From contig QVRM01002447.1 of the NCBI GenBank assembly GCA_003439945.1, positions 1 to 64,000 of the forward strand: DNA of 64,000 bases, in the 5' to 3' direction. The notes under the pieces are model-generated. The model did no database searches, had not been told where the DNA came from, and saw nothing but the letters and a program-made list of their open reading frames with translations. The position numbers and the translations under genes were made by a program. This document shows, in pieces, positions 46,713-59,500 of this stretch; the stretch's first letter is position 1; each line of letters starts with the position of its first letter. Source of the stretch: Dermanyssus gallinae (Eukaryota > Arthropoda > Arachnida > Mesostigmata > Dermanyssidae).

Positions 46713-48250
46713 GGGTGTTCCGAAAATATGTTCCAAGCGATATAGGGAACTGTAGAGCTCGTTAATAGTTGTTTTTCGATAGGTCGTGAACATGGTCGTG
46801 AAGAAGTTCTGTTTAAAAAAAAAGAGTGAAATGATTAAAATTTGTGACACTTATTGCCTGACACGGAAGCACAAAATGCGAGATTGCAAGGCAATCAGTT
46901 GTTTTATAGATAAACGAATCATGCCGTCGTGTTCGGGAAAAAAATATGCTTCCTCTTAGAGAGAATACACGACGCCGGCTAGAAGATGCAGCATGATCGA
47001 ACAATTGAAGTTCTATTATTAGCTCTCACGTTCAGTAACTCAGCTCGAAGCAAAGTGTTCGGGCAAATACGCGTGTAGATGATGTTAATTTATGTACTAA
47101 ATCTATTGCAATCCGATTCGTGATCGCGGAGTAATGAAGATTTTCCTTGGTGGGCATGTGGAGATTGAGTGCATGCATAAAGGACTCACTCCATCCGATA
47201 AATCGCTCGTTATAGCTCTAGAAGCACATACAACAATTTATTATTGGGAACACTATGGGGTCGAGGCTAGCGGCGGCCAGTAGATGACTGTTTGCGTTCA
47301 CCTCAGAAGCAAATGTGAATGTGGGAATCTCTTCGTAATGACGATTCACCTTCTTTGGTGAAATGGCGTTATTATTGTGAGGCACACGAGGGTCGAGAAA
47401 GTTGTTAACATTTCTGAAGCTCGGTGCAATGCATGCGAGACGCAGCGTCTATACCGGATGCGTTGTCGAGATAGACATCGCCTAACTTGCACTGTAAGGT
47501 TTGTACACACACATTGTCACGTGAAATTAGATCGTACCATGGCCGTCCTCCTCACGACTCCCTGGAAGACCGACCGAGAACGAGAAAACCACAAGCTAGG
47601 AAAGAGGTCATCGTTCAGGAAATGACCGATCGTCCCTCTGTAAGCGTGAGGGAAGTGGCCCTGAAACGTTGGTACGAGAACCGCTACCGTCCACAGGGCA
47701 GTAAGAGCCGCAGTACTACATTCGTACTAGTTCAAACTCTGCTGGAGTTAGATTACGAGCAACGGGTTGACTACTGGAACTCGTTTCTGTGGCAAGTAGA
47801 GGCCGATGGGAAGTGCGCCTTGCGCTTGGGCTCTCCACGGATGAAGCTTCCGTTGGCACACAAGATAGTGTGTTTGACAGCCACAACACCCATTGTTGGC
47901 CAAGCGAGAACCCGCACCAATGTCGACGCCAGAGGCGTTTCTCGGTGAATGTGTGAATGTCTGGTATGGCAAACAGCTACCCTATAGACCCCCACACACA
48001 CACACACACACACATCCTGAGGGGTTTGATGGAAAAGCATACCATACATCCCTGAGTAAAACATTTCCACATGCGTTCCAAAGGTGTTCTCGAGGGCGTG
48101 TGGTGCCAACATGACGGAACGCCACTGCCACTGCACTTCACCGCTGAGGTAAGCGATTACCTCAACGTGACGTTCGAGAATCGATGGATTGGCCGAAGCC
48201 GGTCGCTCGTTTGGCTACCGCTGCCAGTTCAGCTGCAGCGCACATCATTT
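46713..48250 (+). mobile_element. Decayed DNA transposon (Tc1/mariner-like transposase relic)
   Basis: Plus-strand fragments in shifting frames follow the order of a DDE transposase found widely in arthropods. First a linker region, RPRTRKPQARKEVIVQEMTD followed by RPSVSVREVALKR. Then LELDYEQRVDYWNSFLWQVE, RGVSR/ECVNVWYG, and finally VWCQHDGTPLPLHFTAEVSD with YLNVTFENRWIGRSRSLVW. The QHDG segment holds the second catalytic Asp of such enzymes. The left boundary GGTGTTCCGAAAATATGTTC resembles ends of this group, but I found no matching inverted repeat on the right. Many stops make it inactive. Confidence 0.65.
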
Positions 48251-48470
48251 AACGTCCCCTCTCCCTTATGTTACTTCAATTAAAAATTAATATTAATCGA
48301 CAAAATATAATAACGTGCTGCTTTAACCCCATCATTATTAGTCCATCATTATTATTATATAAATAAATGCCAAACGTGTTGTGCAAGCCGTGCACGAAGC
48401 ATATACATATATGCGCACACTAACATGTGTATATTATAATGAGTAATGTACTTGAATAAGTACTTTCGAG
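48251..48470. other. AT-rich spacer
   Basis: AT-rich sequence between the transposase relic and a LINE fragment; ATTATTA repeats near 48330-48362. Confidence 0.5.
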
Positions 48471-48750
48471 AGTTACAGTAAAACGGCTAAAACGCTTTAC
48501 AGAGAAAAATTACTCATCTCAGAGAAGCAAAATGGATTTCGACGAGGAAAGTTGACACACACACACGGCGATGTGAGAACTGCTGAGAGTGATCTGGGAC
48601 ACGGTGTCACGACTCCAGAGTTACCTAGATGCAGTTTTTGTAGACCTAAAGCCGCCTTCAACTCGGCCCAAGAACCAAAAACGTCGACAAATTACCCGAA
48701 GAGGGCTCGCCGTCACAAATGCTCAAATTGTTGGCCAATATACTTATGTA
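48471..48750 (+). mobile_element. LINE reverse-transcriptase fragment
   Basis: Reads KLLISEKQNGFRRGK, then, in a second frame, YLDAVFVDLK and AAFNSAQEP after a one-base shift. Compare the typical LINE RT order NGFRRGRGT..AVFVDLKAAFD, which covers motif A with its catalytic Asp. A (CA)n insert (about 48554-48566) interrupts it. It is cut by (TA)n at 48757. Confidence 0.6.
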
Positions 48751-48754
48751 GTAC

Positions 48755-48756
<2 letters not shown>

Positions 48757-48803
<47 letters not shown>
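48757..48803. repeat. (TA)n microsatellite
   Basis: About 46 bp of TA. Confidence 0.9.
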
Positions 48804-48806
<3 letters not shown>

Positions 48807-49155
48807 TATAACAAGTTGTGAAAAGTACAAGTAAAAGCCAGTTGCTCAACCATTTGAAACAGGCAGCGTGTCGGCAAGCGACCGAAACTGAGTAGTCGAA
48901 TATGCGTTGTATTTCACCATGAAACCTATTTCACTCGCCGTCCGGCTTTGACCTTGTTTCCCTGCACTCTTTTCTGATTGGCTTGCCTCAGCAGAACACT
49001 CCGAAACGAGCGCATTTTGGAAGCTTCGACGGTAACTAGAAACCACTAGAAACCACCTTAATCGCCGTTTTTGAAAACGACTCTCTGGGTATGTATGAAA
49101 TAAATGTCGGAATTTGCTTTTAAATGCTGACAGAACCTTCTGGAGCACCCACACT

Positions 49156-49203
<48 letters not shown>

Positions 49204-49451
49204 AGCATGTCCAAACAAATCGTATGTATAGTGCATATAAAGTTGATGTGTTTATCAATACGTACGGTAGATGCTTTCGAAGCTTCATAAACCGACAGAG
49301 TCACCCTGAGCGTGGGAAGGTTCAAGCTTTTCTCAAATCACCAAAATTGCCTAGTCACTGCTAGCAGTAATGATCACTGTCTGCAGTGAACGTAGCGATA
49401 ATTCTAGTGACATCAGAGTCTGTAATAATAGTTGAAAAGTCCTCTGCGACT

Positions 49452-49491
<40 letters not shown>

Positions 49492-49899
49492 TAACCGCGA
49501 AGAGTTCGTTGTGCTATTTCCTCACGACTTTGCTCTTAATTACTAGTTATGCTGACTGCTGCATGTGCTTATGTCATCGGTGACAAGCAGGATGTCATCA
49601 GTAGCGTGTTATTAATTACAAGCCGACTTAGCAGTGACCATCGTGCACAGCACAACACCGAGAGAGTGAGATGGAAATAAATTAATAGAGAGATAAATAA
49701 ATAGAGAGAGAGAGAGAGAGAGAAAGCGAGAGACGGAGAGATCACCGCCGGCTGTCTAAATCCCAAGTTCAGGATCTTCGGTTCACTGCCGCGTTGTACG
49801 CTACTGGCTCGGCTGGAGGAAGATGCCCACGAGGGTCAAAGCGGCGGGGAAGAGGTACATAGCACGTACACATAGCACAAATACACATATATGTACACT

Positions 49900-49943
<44 letters not shown>

Positions 49944-50616
49944 GACAGAAAGGCAGCGAGATGGACAGAGGGGAAGCGGGAGATATTGCATGCAGAGCTT
50001 GTTTCGCAGTGTTGTTGCCGATATTGCTGTTGCTGGTGTTACACAAACGCACCCCCGTACAGACGTAAGCAAGCGAACGTGGTCGGAAGAGAACGCGTCC
50101 TGCAGCCTGTCCAGCCGTCTCGATCTTCTGCCCCCCTCACAAGCACAGCGACGAAAACAACAACGACGACGACGACGAAGCCCACCACCTCCACCTCCTT
50201 GGCGTTAATGTCGACAATCTGAAGATGAAGATGATTCTGCCGACGACGACGACAATCACACAATGACAATGACCATGATCACCACCACCGACCACTGCCA
50301 CCACAATTACCCCACTGCCACCACAATTACCCCACTGATGATCGGAATATCGGCCGAAGTTAGCCGGACAGCCAGGTCGTAAGGCTCGGCCGCTGTACAA
50401 TGCTGCCTCCGGCCTTGTACCCACCCCCGTTTGGCGACGCTGCTGATCGCGAGCTGCTTTGGGGGGATGGACGCGCACGCGGCGCTGCAGGCGTGAACAG
50501 GAAAGATCCACAACAATTGCAAGACGGAGACCAGGAGAGCGCAAACGCCGAATCGAAGATGCGGCACCTAGAGGCTCGCGTCGTTACCGTCGCTGCCGAC
50601 TACGTCTTGTTGTTGT
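48804..50616. other. Intergenic stretch with microsatellites, no gene recognised
   Basis: (TA)n at 49159-49202, 49458-49486 and 49901-49941, (GA)n near 49702-49730, ACG triplets at 50159-50178, and a 22-bp direct repeat (CACTGCCACCACAATTACCC) at about 50283 and 50305. Confidence 0.6.
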
Positions 50617-50800
50617 GGGTGTCGTTGTTGTCGTGGATTGTGGGTGTCGTTATTGTTGTGGTTGTGGGTGTCGTTGTTGTTGTAGTTGTGGGTGTCGATG
50701 TTGTTGTGGTTGTGGGTGTCGATTGTTGTTGTGGTTGTGGGTGTCGTTGTTGTTGTGGTTGTGGGTGTCGTTGTTGTTGTGGTTGTGGTGTTGTTGTTGC
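50617..50800. repeat. 24-bp GT-rich minisatellite, about seven units
   Basis: Unit GGGTGTCGTTGTTGTTGTGG + TTGT, starting at about 50617, 50642, 50666, 50690, 50714, 50739 and 50763. The unit at 50714 has one extra base. A 185-codon open frame runs over it, but the peptide (Val/Gly, then Cys/Gly repeats) is only translated repeat. Confidence 0.9.
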
Positions 50801-51206
50801 CGTTTTTGCTATGTCGACGCCCGACGTCACAACGATAGGCACCAGAGAGGAGCAGCGGTCCGACACAGTGTCTCTGCCCCTCGACGTCCGTCGATGTGAT
50901 CTTGCCCGCTTCGTGGACCGCTGCCGTGTTGTTCCACTAAACCCACATGACTACTAAGGTACCAACCACCACATTGTCTACTTACTTGTTACGCTATCAC
51001 CGCTCAACGGGTGCTGGCTTCCCTTGCCATTCTCTCCAGCGAGATGATGATGATGACGATAGTGGTGGTCGTAGTTGTATTGGTGGTGGGGATGGTGATG
51101 ATGATGAATATAATGCTAAGACACGGCCAGTGTGCCGGTAGGCCAGCCAGACGGGCGCACGGGCAAAGATAAGTTCATAGATAGATTAAAGATATACTCA
51201 CACACA

Positions 51207-51292
<86 letters not shown>

Positions 51293-52165
51293 AATGGGAG
51301 GGGAGCAGAGATAGGTGTTGCAACGTGGTGTTAGAGTTCACCACAGGCGTCGTCAGTGGTGCCGTCCAAAGGAGGTAATCTTTTTGTGATTTTCTTGTTG
51401 TTCGCTTGGGTTCTACCCATCATCGTGGTGCGTCATTGTCGTTTTTGCTCCTCTTGTGGTTGTTGTTGTTGCTGCTGCTGCTGTTGTTGCCATTGTTGTT
51501 GTTGTTGTTGTTGATGCTGTCGTTGTCGTCGTGACACCGCTACCGCAGACGTTGGCGCAATAACGCCAAACGCGGCGGTTCAATTCCACCGTGAGACCAG
51601 AGAGCGAGAGAGCAGACAAAAAGATATCGAAAACAAAGGGAGGAGAGAAAGAGGTATAGGTAAGTGGGGCTAAGGCGAAGGAGATCAACTCAACAACGAG
51701 AGTGCAAGCCAAACAAAACGAAAGGCAAGCGGAGGGAGATTAAAATCATCCCAGAAGTAAACGAATGCCAACGATGAAGAGACAGACGGAGGGACACGCG
51801 GCGGACATCGGACAGCTTCGAGGCGCTATGACACGACACGTTGCTGGTGCGGCTGTTGTTTTACTGCTGCTCTATTGCTATTAACGCCGTGCTGCTAACT
51901 AACCAACCGACACGGTAGCGGCTACTGGTCTGGTCGCTCATGACGCGGTGACAGCGTCCCGCCGCTGTCGCAGACCGACAATTCGCACTTGGCTTTCATC
52001 AAATGCCGTCAAATGTGCCGACTGAAGCTCCTTCATTAGACGGAAAATTAGAAGATTATCACCTATTTATACCGTAGTCGAGAGAGGATCCTTGAGGACG
52101 TTTCACGCGGCACCAGGACGTGCAAGCGTGACTGCTACACTGCGTAACCATCATAGGAACGACCT
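50801..52165. other. Low-complexity intergenic stretch
   Basis: GAT/GGT triplets at 51045-51110, a (TA)n tract at 51210-51274 running into (GA)n to 51292, and TTG/CTG triplets at 51460-51520. No gene recognised. Confidence 0.6.
51210..51292. repeat. (TA)n followed by (GA)n
   Basis: About 64 bp of TA then about 18 bp of GA. Confidence 0.9.
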
Positions 52166-52521
52166 ACGACCAAGAGTAGGAACCCTACAACTAAGAGTAG
52201 GAATCCTACGGTCCAGAGTAGGAACGCTAAAACTAAGCGTAGGAAACCTACGGCCAAGAGTAGAAACTCTACGGATAAAAGTAGGATCCTTCTGCAAAGA
52301 GTGGGAACCCTACGGCCAAGAGTAGAAAGTCTACGGCTATGAGTGGGAACTCGACGGCGAAGAGTGGGAACCATACGAACATGAGTGGGAACCCTACGAC
52401 CATGAGTGGGAACACTACAGTCAAGAGTAGGAACTCCAGGATCAAGGGTGGAACCCCTACGGCCAAGAGTAGGAACTCTACGACCAGGAGTGGGAACCCT
52501 ACAGGCAAGAGTAGGAACTCA
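52166..52521. repeat. 21-bp minisatellite, 17 units
   Basis: Imperfect unit ACGGCCAAGAGTAGGAACCC + T. I count 17 units, 16 of 21 bp and one of 20 bp (the seventh). Core GAGT[AG]GGAA is the most conserved part. Because the unit is seven codons, three frames stay open over much of it and give heptad peptides (for example RVGTLRP and, on the other strand, VGFLLLA). Confidence 0.95.
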
Positions 52522-54629
52522 AGATTTTTTTGTTACGATGAAATGTCGTTTTGTAGCCCTGGTTAGACTTGTCCTAGTTCCGTGGGGCTAGAGTGCCATC
52601 GCACCCTTAGGCGTCACGACTGCGGTCCAGCTCTTTAATAAACTAGTGCTATGTTTCTTTGCCAGCTAAGGAAGTTCTCTTCCGAATCCCAGATGCCGGG
52701 TCGCCTACGTCGAGGTTCTCTTCTAGCCACGATGTTATTCCATCCTTTATCGCGCTGTTTCCAGGTGTACTGGCGTTATGCCATGTTTCGGCCACAATTT
52801 GCCATCTTGCTTGTGTTTACTACGTCTATTTTGCTAGTGCATTTGTCTTAATAACTCTTTTCATTCACAGAATTTATTCTGCCTCCTTATAATTACTCCT
52901 TTAAATAATGACGGATGTCTTGAACAAAATATAGCAGTACAGTCTGCGTTGAGCGTCAATCTTTACTAATTATCTCAACATTTTTCTGGATGACACGTCC
53001 ACGCGCGTTTCTATTGGCCTAAGAATACTGCAAACCCCCCACAGTAGAGCCGCACTCCTGAAACTGAAGTCTAGACAGCGGTCATGTACGATACCTTTGC
53101 ACGTGTGTTGTGTTCAGCGGGGGTTTCAGGCATTCCAGGAGCCAACTTACTAAGGACCCCGACCAAACTAACTGGAACTCCTTTCTAGAAGCGCCGCGTC
53201 GTTGTTCAGGATGCACCGTGATGTTCTTACATCTGCGTTGTCGGCTACGCAGTTAACCTCATTTACCACGAAATTACGCAGATACTCTGAACTCCGTCGC
53301 ACGCACAACTTCATTCAACATAACGCTTCCGACATACCAGAAGGGCGCTTCCCATTGACTGTACAACGGCGAAAAAAGGTCAGGCTGCATAATTTTTCAG
53401 CGGCCCTTGATTGGCGCCCAATGGGGCAATGCCACAGCCGCGCTGGAAACGACATCAAACTGGTCTTCATCTACTTAGGCCACCTAACATCTAGAACGCT
53501 GGCGCAGGCTAATAGTGTTAAAGCGTTCAAATAAACGTAAAATACCATAGGGCATTTATTCGTCATTCAAATTAACCGAAATAGCTTAGGGCATTTCTTC
53601 AAAACAAGGGTTGCTATATTCACTACTCTCTTAATTTCTAACTGCTCACAGATCCTTACATACAAAACTAATGTAAAGTGAAATGCGGTGAATATGATTC
53701 CAATAATATTGATGTTTTGTTTCCTGCTGACAAGGATATTCTTCTTCTTACCTGAACTATAGAGGAGTTTCCACATTGCCCGCCAGTTATGGGCTTGACT
53801 CCTGCAGTAAGAAACTAAATGCTTCATTATAATTCAAATGGTGCTTTTGACTTAAATTTGTGCCCGATTTTAGGAATCTTTTGATTTGCTCACTAGTAGG
53901 GTTCTTAGATGCATAATTAGGTGGCTTTTCTATACTTAATGAAGTGTCTTCCAACAGCAAATCTAGGTTATCTTCGAACTATGTAACATAATTCCAATGA
54001 TGTACGTTTGTATATCTGCGACTCCATGTGCAACAGGCGTTTTCTATAGGCCCGGTTTGTTTTTTTGCCCATCACAGAAGATTGGCACCATCGCACCCAA
54101 TACTTTTTGCAAAGTTTTTGGGTTGAGGTAAGGCCATGTTATGTGTATCCCAAACGTAGCTCCGGCGCCTCTCTTTATGCAAAAGATCTGTAAGGCTGCT
54201 TGTAAAGACAGCCGCACTGGTGTTTGGATATTGTGGATTGAATAATGTGAGACCCTTACGGATTTTTTGCATGAGATGTCGCGTAAAACACAACACAGTG
54301 GTGGCACGACAATGTTTCTCTAGAGATGAAGCCCATCATCGCTAATCAGCCGTCCGCCTCTTCCGAAAGCAATTTGTGATGTGAAGTATTAATTTCGCCT
54401 CTGCGATTTAATCCATAGTCCAGGGAATATGATCTCTTTGTCTAACCGCACTCGTTTGAATTGCACATATCTAATCATCGAACGCTCATGCAGGTGTCAG
54501 CATTGATACTGGAATAGCCTCCCTCTGGAAACCGCACTGACCATTACAGTCTATTAAACATTACACTGGGCCGAAATCTTTCAGCACGAGTCCTCTATAT
54601 GTGGCTCACTTCAATATAGTCATGTAGGG
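52522..54629. other. Intergenic stretch, no gene recognised
   Basis: Unique sequence. Open frames of 60-110 codons at 53202-53534 (plus) and 54044-54307 (minus) show no domain I can name; the latter could be transposon debris but I cannot support a family. Confidence 0.5.
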
Positions 54630-55302
54630 TACTTCTTCAGGATTTGCTAGTAGGGGCTCAAGGCATATTCGAACCCACTAGTACGATTACCTTTTTAGAC
54701 AACTTAAGCGTGACTGGACTTACTTGGGCTTTCTTCAGCCGAGGATTGTTACAGGAGGGCAATGCTCAGTACGATTTAACAACAGAAGAAAAATACATAA
54801 TTCTCGTGGGATTCGATCTTACACCTTAGTTTTTACGACCGAGCGTTACCCACCCCACCCAAGCCACAGCGATAACAATTACACTCTACTGACACAAAAA
54901 AGATGGCGGGAATTTAAAAGCACGCTGTGATCGATAACACGGTCCGAAAACACCAACCAGTGTTGGCCGTTGTCGACGTTCCCGGTATTTGGCGAGGCCG
55001 ACATAAACCGCTGCGGCAAATTAATCTATCTCTTTTGGACAGAGCAGTGGGCGGTCTTGAGGTAAGCCCAGCACATCGATACCACCTGCGGCCAGCTGGA
55101 GAGGACGATGAGAAGTGCAGTGAGAACGAGAGCTCTCAGCTTATATCGTGCGACCTCGTAGGGCGGTGAACCCGCTCAGTGACGAACAGAAGAGCCGCCT
55201 AACTAGTCTCTTAGTCAATCGCGACGTTGCGGTCGTATCTCCAATTGTATAGCAGCCGCTTACACTGTATCAGCACAACATGAATCTGCCTTTCGGGGGG
55301 GA

Positions 55303-55896
55303 AGAGGTGTGCCAGGTCCTACGGTCACTCCCGACGAGAAAGAGCTCAGGGCTGATTCAGGTCTACTATGAGCATTGGATCCAGTCACTCCCTCTCTTGG
55401 TAGATACTCGTTGTGATTTCTTTAATGGAGTCATAAAGAGGGGCGGATGCCTAAAGTCTGGCATGTCACCAGGCTTTCTCTTCTGTTAAAGGGTAGGCAT
55501 GGTGATGACAAACAGGATCCAAATCTTTATCGTGGAGTGGCGCCAGAACTCACATTGAAGAACATTTTCTGTAAGTTGAGTATTCGGCGGATTAAACATG
55601 TTGCTGAAAAGGCTTTTCTACCGGAGCAATTCGGCTTTAGGAGAAGCCGAGGCACCCGTGATGCAATCCACGTTCTCCAGTCAGAAATCGAGCGAGCTGT
55701 GGCACAATCCAAGGGTCGTCTGTATGCTGTTTTTATTGACTGCGTCAAGGCATTTGACAAAGCCCTTCGCCACCTGCTGGTTGGAGCATTCCAACGAGCA
55801 GGACTGGGTGGCTCTCTCCTGAGTGTAATAGCAAGTTTCTTTGATGAGAACAATTTGTTGGCAGACGGTGAGCATGGTGTATTGGAAATTAAGTAA
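55303..55896 (+). pseudogene. LINE RT, first half (motif A retained)
   Basis: Two overlapping frames that shift at about 55450-55480. The second covers 149 codons and holds the RT fingers and palm, with the motif A Asp in VFIDCVKAFD. It ends in TAA shortly after the ASFFDENNLLADG segment. The expected G-x-x-Q-G-D/G segment before motif C is in another frame (GDPLSWVSFTLLLADL at about 55918). Confidence 0.8.
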
Positions 55897-56562
55897 AATG
55901 TGGGAACCTGCGCCAGGAGACCCGCTAAGCTGGGTCTCGTTCACACTTCTCCTGGCTGACCTTGTCGGTTACGCCCGACAGAAGTACCAAAACGCCGTGG
56001 TGGTGATGTATGCAGATGATACCGTGGTCGCTCATCGCGATCTAGGTGCTATCAAGCACATTTCCTCTACGACAGAGATGTTCCTTGTCTCGAAGGAACT
56101 TGCGATAAACACCAGGAAGACTAAAGCCATTAATTTCAGGCGTAGAGGTCGATTGGCTGCTAGAGATGTTATATGTTGCTGCGGCCAACCATTGAAGTTT
56201 GTTAACTCTTTCCAGTATCTTGGACTTCGGGTTCATTACACAGGAACGACGTCCATAGCGCATATAAACGTACGAAACAGTACGAAAGGCACTTGTCTCT
56301 CTTTACGAGGAAATAGGCAATGTCCGAAAACTGTCCGTTTTTCAGTTTTCCAACAGTGAGACTTTTCGTGCTTAAGATTGTCCCGGGGCTACTGTATGGT
56401 CTTGACAGGGTGTGGAACCACTTCACGCTGGCGAATTTTAGCCAGCTTGGGAGGTGTTTTTCATTATATATAAAGCGAGTGCTTTGCTTGCCTATCCGAG
56501 AAAGAAGCCGCTTTGTGTACCTCATGGGCTGTCCACCGGCTACTGAGACACCGACATGCTAG
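55897..56562 (+). pseudogene. LINE RT, second half (motif C YADD retained)
   Basis: Reads GDPLSWVSFTLLLADLVGYA, then VVVMYADDTVVAHRDLGAIK, the KTKAINFRRRGRLAARDVIC thumb-side segment and FVNSFQYLGLRVHYTGTTS. After another shift near 56330 comes IVPGLLYGLDRVWNHFTLAN and IKRVLCLPIRERSRFVYLMG, the C-terminal region typical of this LINE group. Confidence 0.8.
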
Positions 56563-56570
56563 ATGCCGCG

Positions 56571-59500
56571 TACATTATACGAATGTTTTTTTTCCGGGTA
56601 AGCTCGCAGCGACAGCGTGGTTGGACGTTTTCAATGCTTGCACTTGGTTGTCTTAAGAGTCGCCACGTTACACCAGTACATTAACATCGTTTAGCGATTA
56701 CGAGGTTCTTGTCTAGCAGGTTCCTCTTCTGGCGATCATTCATTTCACACTAACGTATCCTGTCATGCATATGCCTACGTGCTTGTTCCCATCACATTAA
56801 TATATAATTCTATGATTTAGCGCTAATATTATGCCTCTCTCGACTGACAGACCAAGAGCATCTGAAACAGTGTAGTATCAATGTTATACGCATACGCAAT
56901 ATAACTGAATAAATAAGTGGATTATGTAATATAGTGGTTGCTGCAGCCGTGTGTCATGCCTAATCCTGGTGTCAGCTCAATGAACAACTGAGAATGCTAT
57001 CTCTCTTATACATCTAGGTCGCTAACACTTCAATGTATTTTAATATTTTACTAATGTGATTTGCATGTGTATGTATGTTTTAATATCGGACAAATGGTGC
57101 AATAAATGAAGTGAATGAATCTAAATTGTAATGTCTGAATGAGAAAGTTAGAATGAATACTCTAAGAATGCATTAATTATGTAGATACATTTTCTTGAAA
57201 CCACTACATTTTCTTGAACCTTGCAACGGAATATTTGCCTTGATCAACAGTGTAAATTCGGTGTGTCGTTAATATCAATAAAATGAAACTGAAAGACCAG
57301 TTAAGAGATTCTAGGGAAATGACCTAGACGTTTTAGCTGCAGTTGCCTTAAAGTTATTATTTGCAACAACTGACGTTCGGCACGGTAAGCATCCATACCT
57401 AAACACTATGAATTTGCACTCAAGTCAGTCTCTCCGTGTGACCGACTCTTCTAAACGGACAGGACTCGAGCGCTATTCGAACGGCTCGAAACATCACACG
57501 CACAGCTCAAGACATACAGCCACAACCGGATGTTCAGATATTAGGATGTGCACGTTAGAACCGAACAACGTCCAGTTTTATGACAGTGTGGTAAAAATGA
57601 CCATCGTATTGTAAATAAACGACTATATTAATCTTTATTAGATTAGATATTTGGAGGCTCTTTCTGGTATGCAGTTTTTTGTTGCTACAGATGCCTTGTT
57701 CTTCATGCTGGTCGTGTATTGACGTCATGGTCGTTTGTTGCTGCTGCTGTTGTCAGTTATTATGATTATTGGTTTTGTTTTGTTTGTTCAGCAGATGGCG
57801 TTGGTGTTGCGATTGCTGCTGACACGCTTCTGTGGCGTCTGTTGTGTGAATGCATGCTGTACGGCGGCAACGACCGCTATCTGTAGTAGACAAAAACGCG
57901 TGACGTAAGTTTGACAGTGACACAACATTCATCAGCCGCAGCAACAGCAGCTGGCCGCACGCTGGCTTAAATAGCATTCCAACCAGGTCGGCCGTGCGCC
58001 ACCTCCAATTAGGATTCTACGGGGGTCCTACGCCATCGAACACCGTTTGGCTCCGCCAACCTCCGACCCCCCCCCCCCCCCCCGTCCCTAAGCAGTGCCG
58101 TCACTTCATGCCATACCTCAACCTCGTTGCCGTTAGCATCATCTGCGTACAGGTGGTCATCCCGTCCCACTGCCCCCTCCCCGTTTCTAGGGCAGAGTCA
58201 CGTAGTCGGGTTTTTTTTTGTAAACGAAATTTGCTTGGCGGTCTTTCCGCAGCACCGCCGCCGCCGAGATACATTCGCGAACTTAGCAATAAGAGTGCCA
58301 TGCAATGATCGAGAACTGACAGCGTCAACCGCCTTTCGCATTCAGCCTGTCGGCGATATCGTCACTGCAGTGCTCACTGCAGAACGAAGTGAATGCTCAT
58401 TCAACGGAGGCGTCGAAGTCCGACCCAACGCAGATCACAGTCCCCACGTTACTTTCACTTAGCTGATCGTGCAAACGTATCTATAACGATCATCACCACC
58501 GGCAATTATCTTTACGTTTGCGTTGCCCTCGACAGCGTGTGTGCCGATCTATCTAACATATGTCAACAACGATTAGCCATTATGCCATTGGCTATAAACC
58601 TTAAGTTATAAATATATAGGTCTAGATATATATATACTCCTAATGTGTGTATTTATGTAGGTAGGCAACCACTGAGTGCCAAACACATCTAATTTTCGTA
58701 CTCCTCCGAATTCGCTTTCAAAACGTCTCGTTATCATCTCTACTGGATTTTCATTAGCTCTCTCACATACCTTCACATTCTACCGATTCAATCATAGTTG
58801 TAACAACGGAAAGAAATCGACCCGCACTGACTTGTTAATTCAACTCCGAACCGCATTTCACTTAAACCTGACATCGCATAAACACCATGCCTCTTGATTC
58901 AACATTTGTTTTTCTATTATGTGTAACAATTCACCTAGCCATATATATATATATATATATATATAATATCTCGCTTGTTTCTCCCTTAATGCTCCTCAGA
59001 TTTCACATACATACTACCTTGCTTGCAACGTTTAGAAGACTGTGCCATTTTAAAATTGTTCAGAATCCAATTTTTGCATTTGTTTTTCTTCATGGATGTA
59101 TCAAAAAACTACTAGTCGTTTAGCCTAATCTGTCCCGCCGGCTCACGTCTGGTGTTATGGGAGCACTCGTCAGTCATTTGAGATAGTTAGCCTCCCAGCC
59201 GACTCAGTTAGATTTCTAGATGGGCCACAGCTGCTACACTTCTACAATTCGTCTACTACCGCGAGAACTACTCCTCGTTAGTTATTATATTTTATTATTA
59301 ACATTCATGTTACTTGTAATAGCAGTTGTAGTAATGGTTGCAGAATTAACGAAGTAAAACGAAAGTAGCTCCAATAGAAGTTCCCGTAACAGTAGTTACA
59401 GAAGTACCGGTATTGTGATTATTATCGATGTCCCATTCCCCATCTCCCGTTCAAATGGTTCACCTGAAACACTTCGTTGCACATTTGCATTTGCTGTCAT

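Larger units (their letters stand above)
54630..56570 (+). mobile_element. Non-LTR retrotransposon, RT region better preserved
   Basis: A plus-strand LINE in four overlapping frames. Upstream: a possible endonuclease tail (about 54650-54830), then EEVCQVLRSLPTRKSSG at about 55303. RT core: PNLYRGVAPELTLKNIFCKL, FLPEQFGFRRSRGTRDAIHV, YAVFIDCVKAFDKALRHLLV (motif A) and YADDT at 56009-56023 (motif C). After the RT: KTKAINFRRRGRLAARDVIC, FVNSFQYLGLRV and IKRVLCLPIRERSRFVYLMG. At least three frame changes and internal stops make it inactive, but both catalytic motifs survive. It belongs with the LINE in ACADS intron 5. Confidence 0.85.

Noticed and set aside
50400..50957. 185-codon plus-strand open frame with Val/Gly and Cys/Gly repeats
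   Set aside because: Its core is the 24-bp GT-rich minisatellite. The one-base insertion in one unit switches the peptide type, which a real coding repeat would not tolerate.
54044..54307. 87-codon minus-strand open frame as a possible transposase piece
   Set aside because: No catalytic motif or family signature that I can name; left as unassigned.
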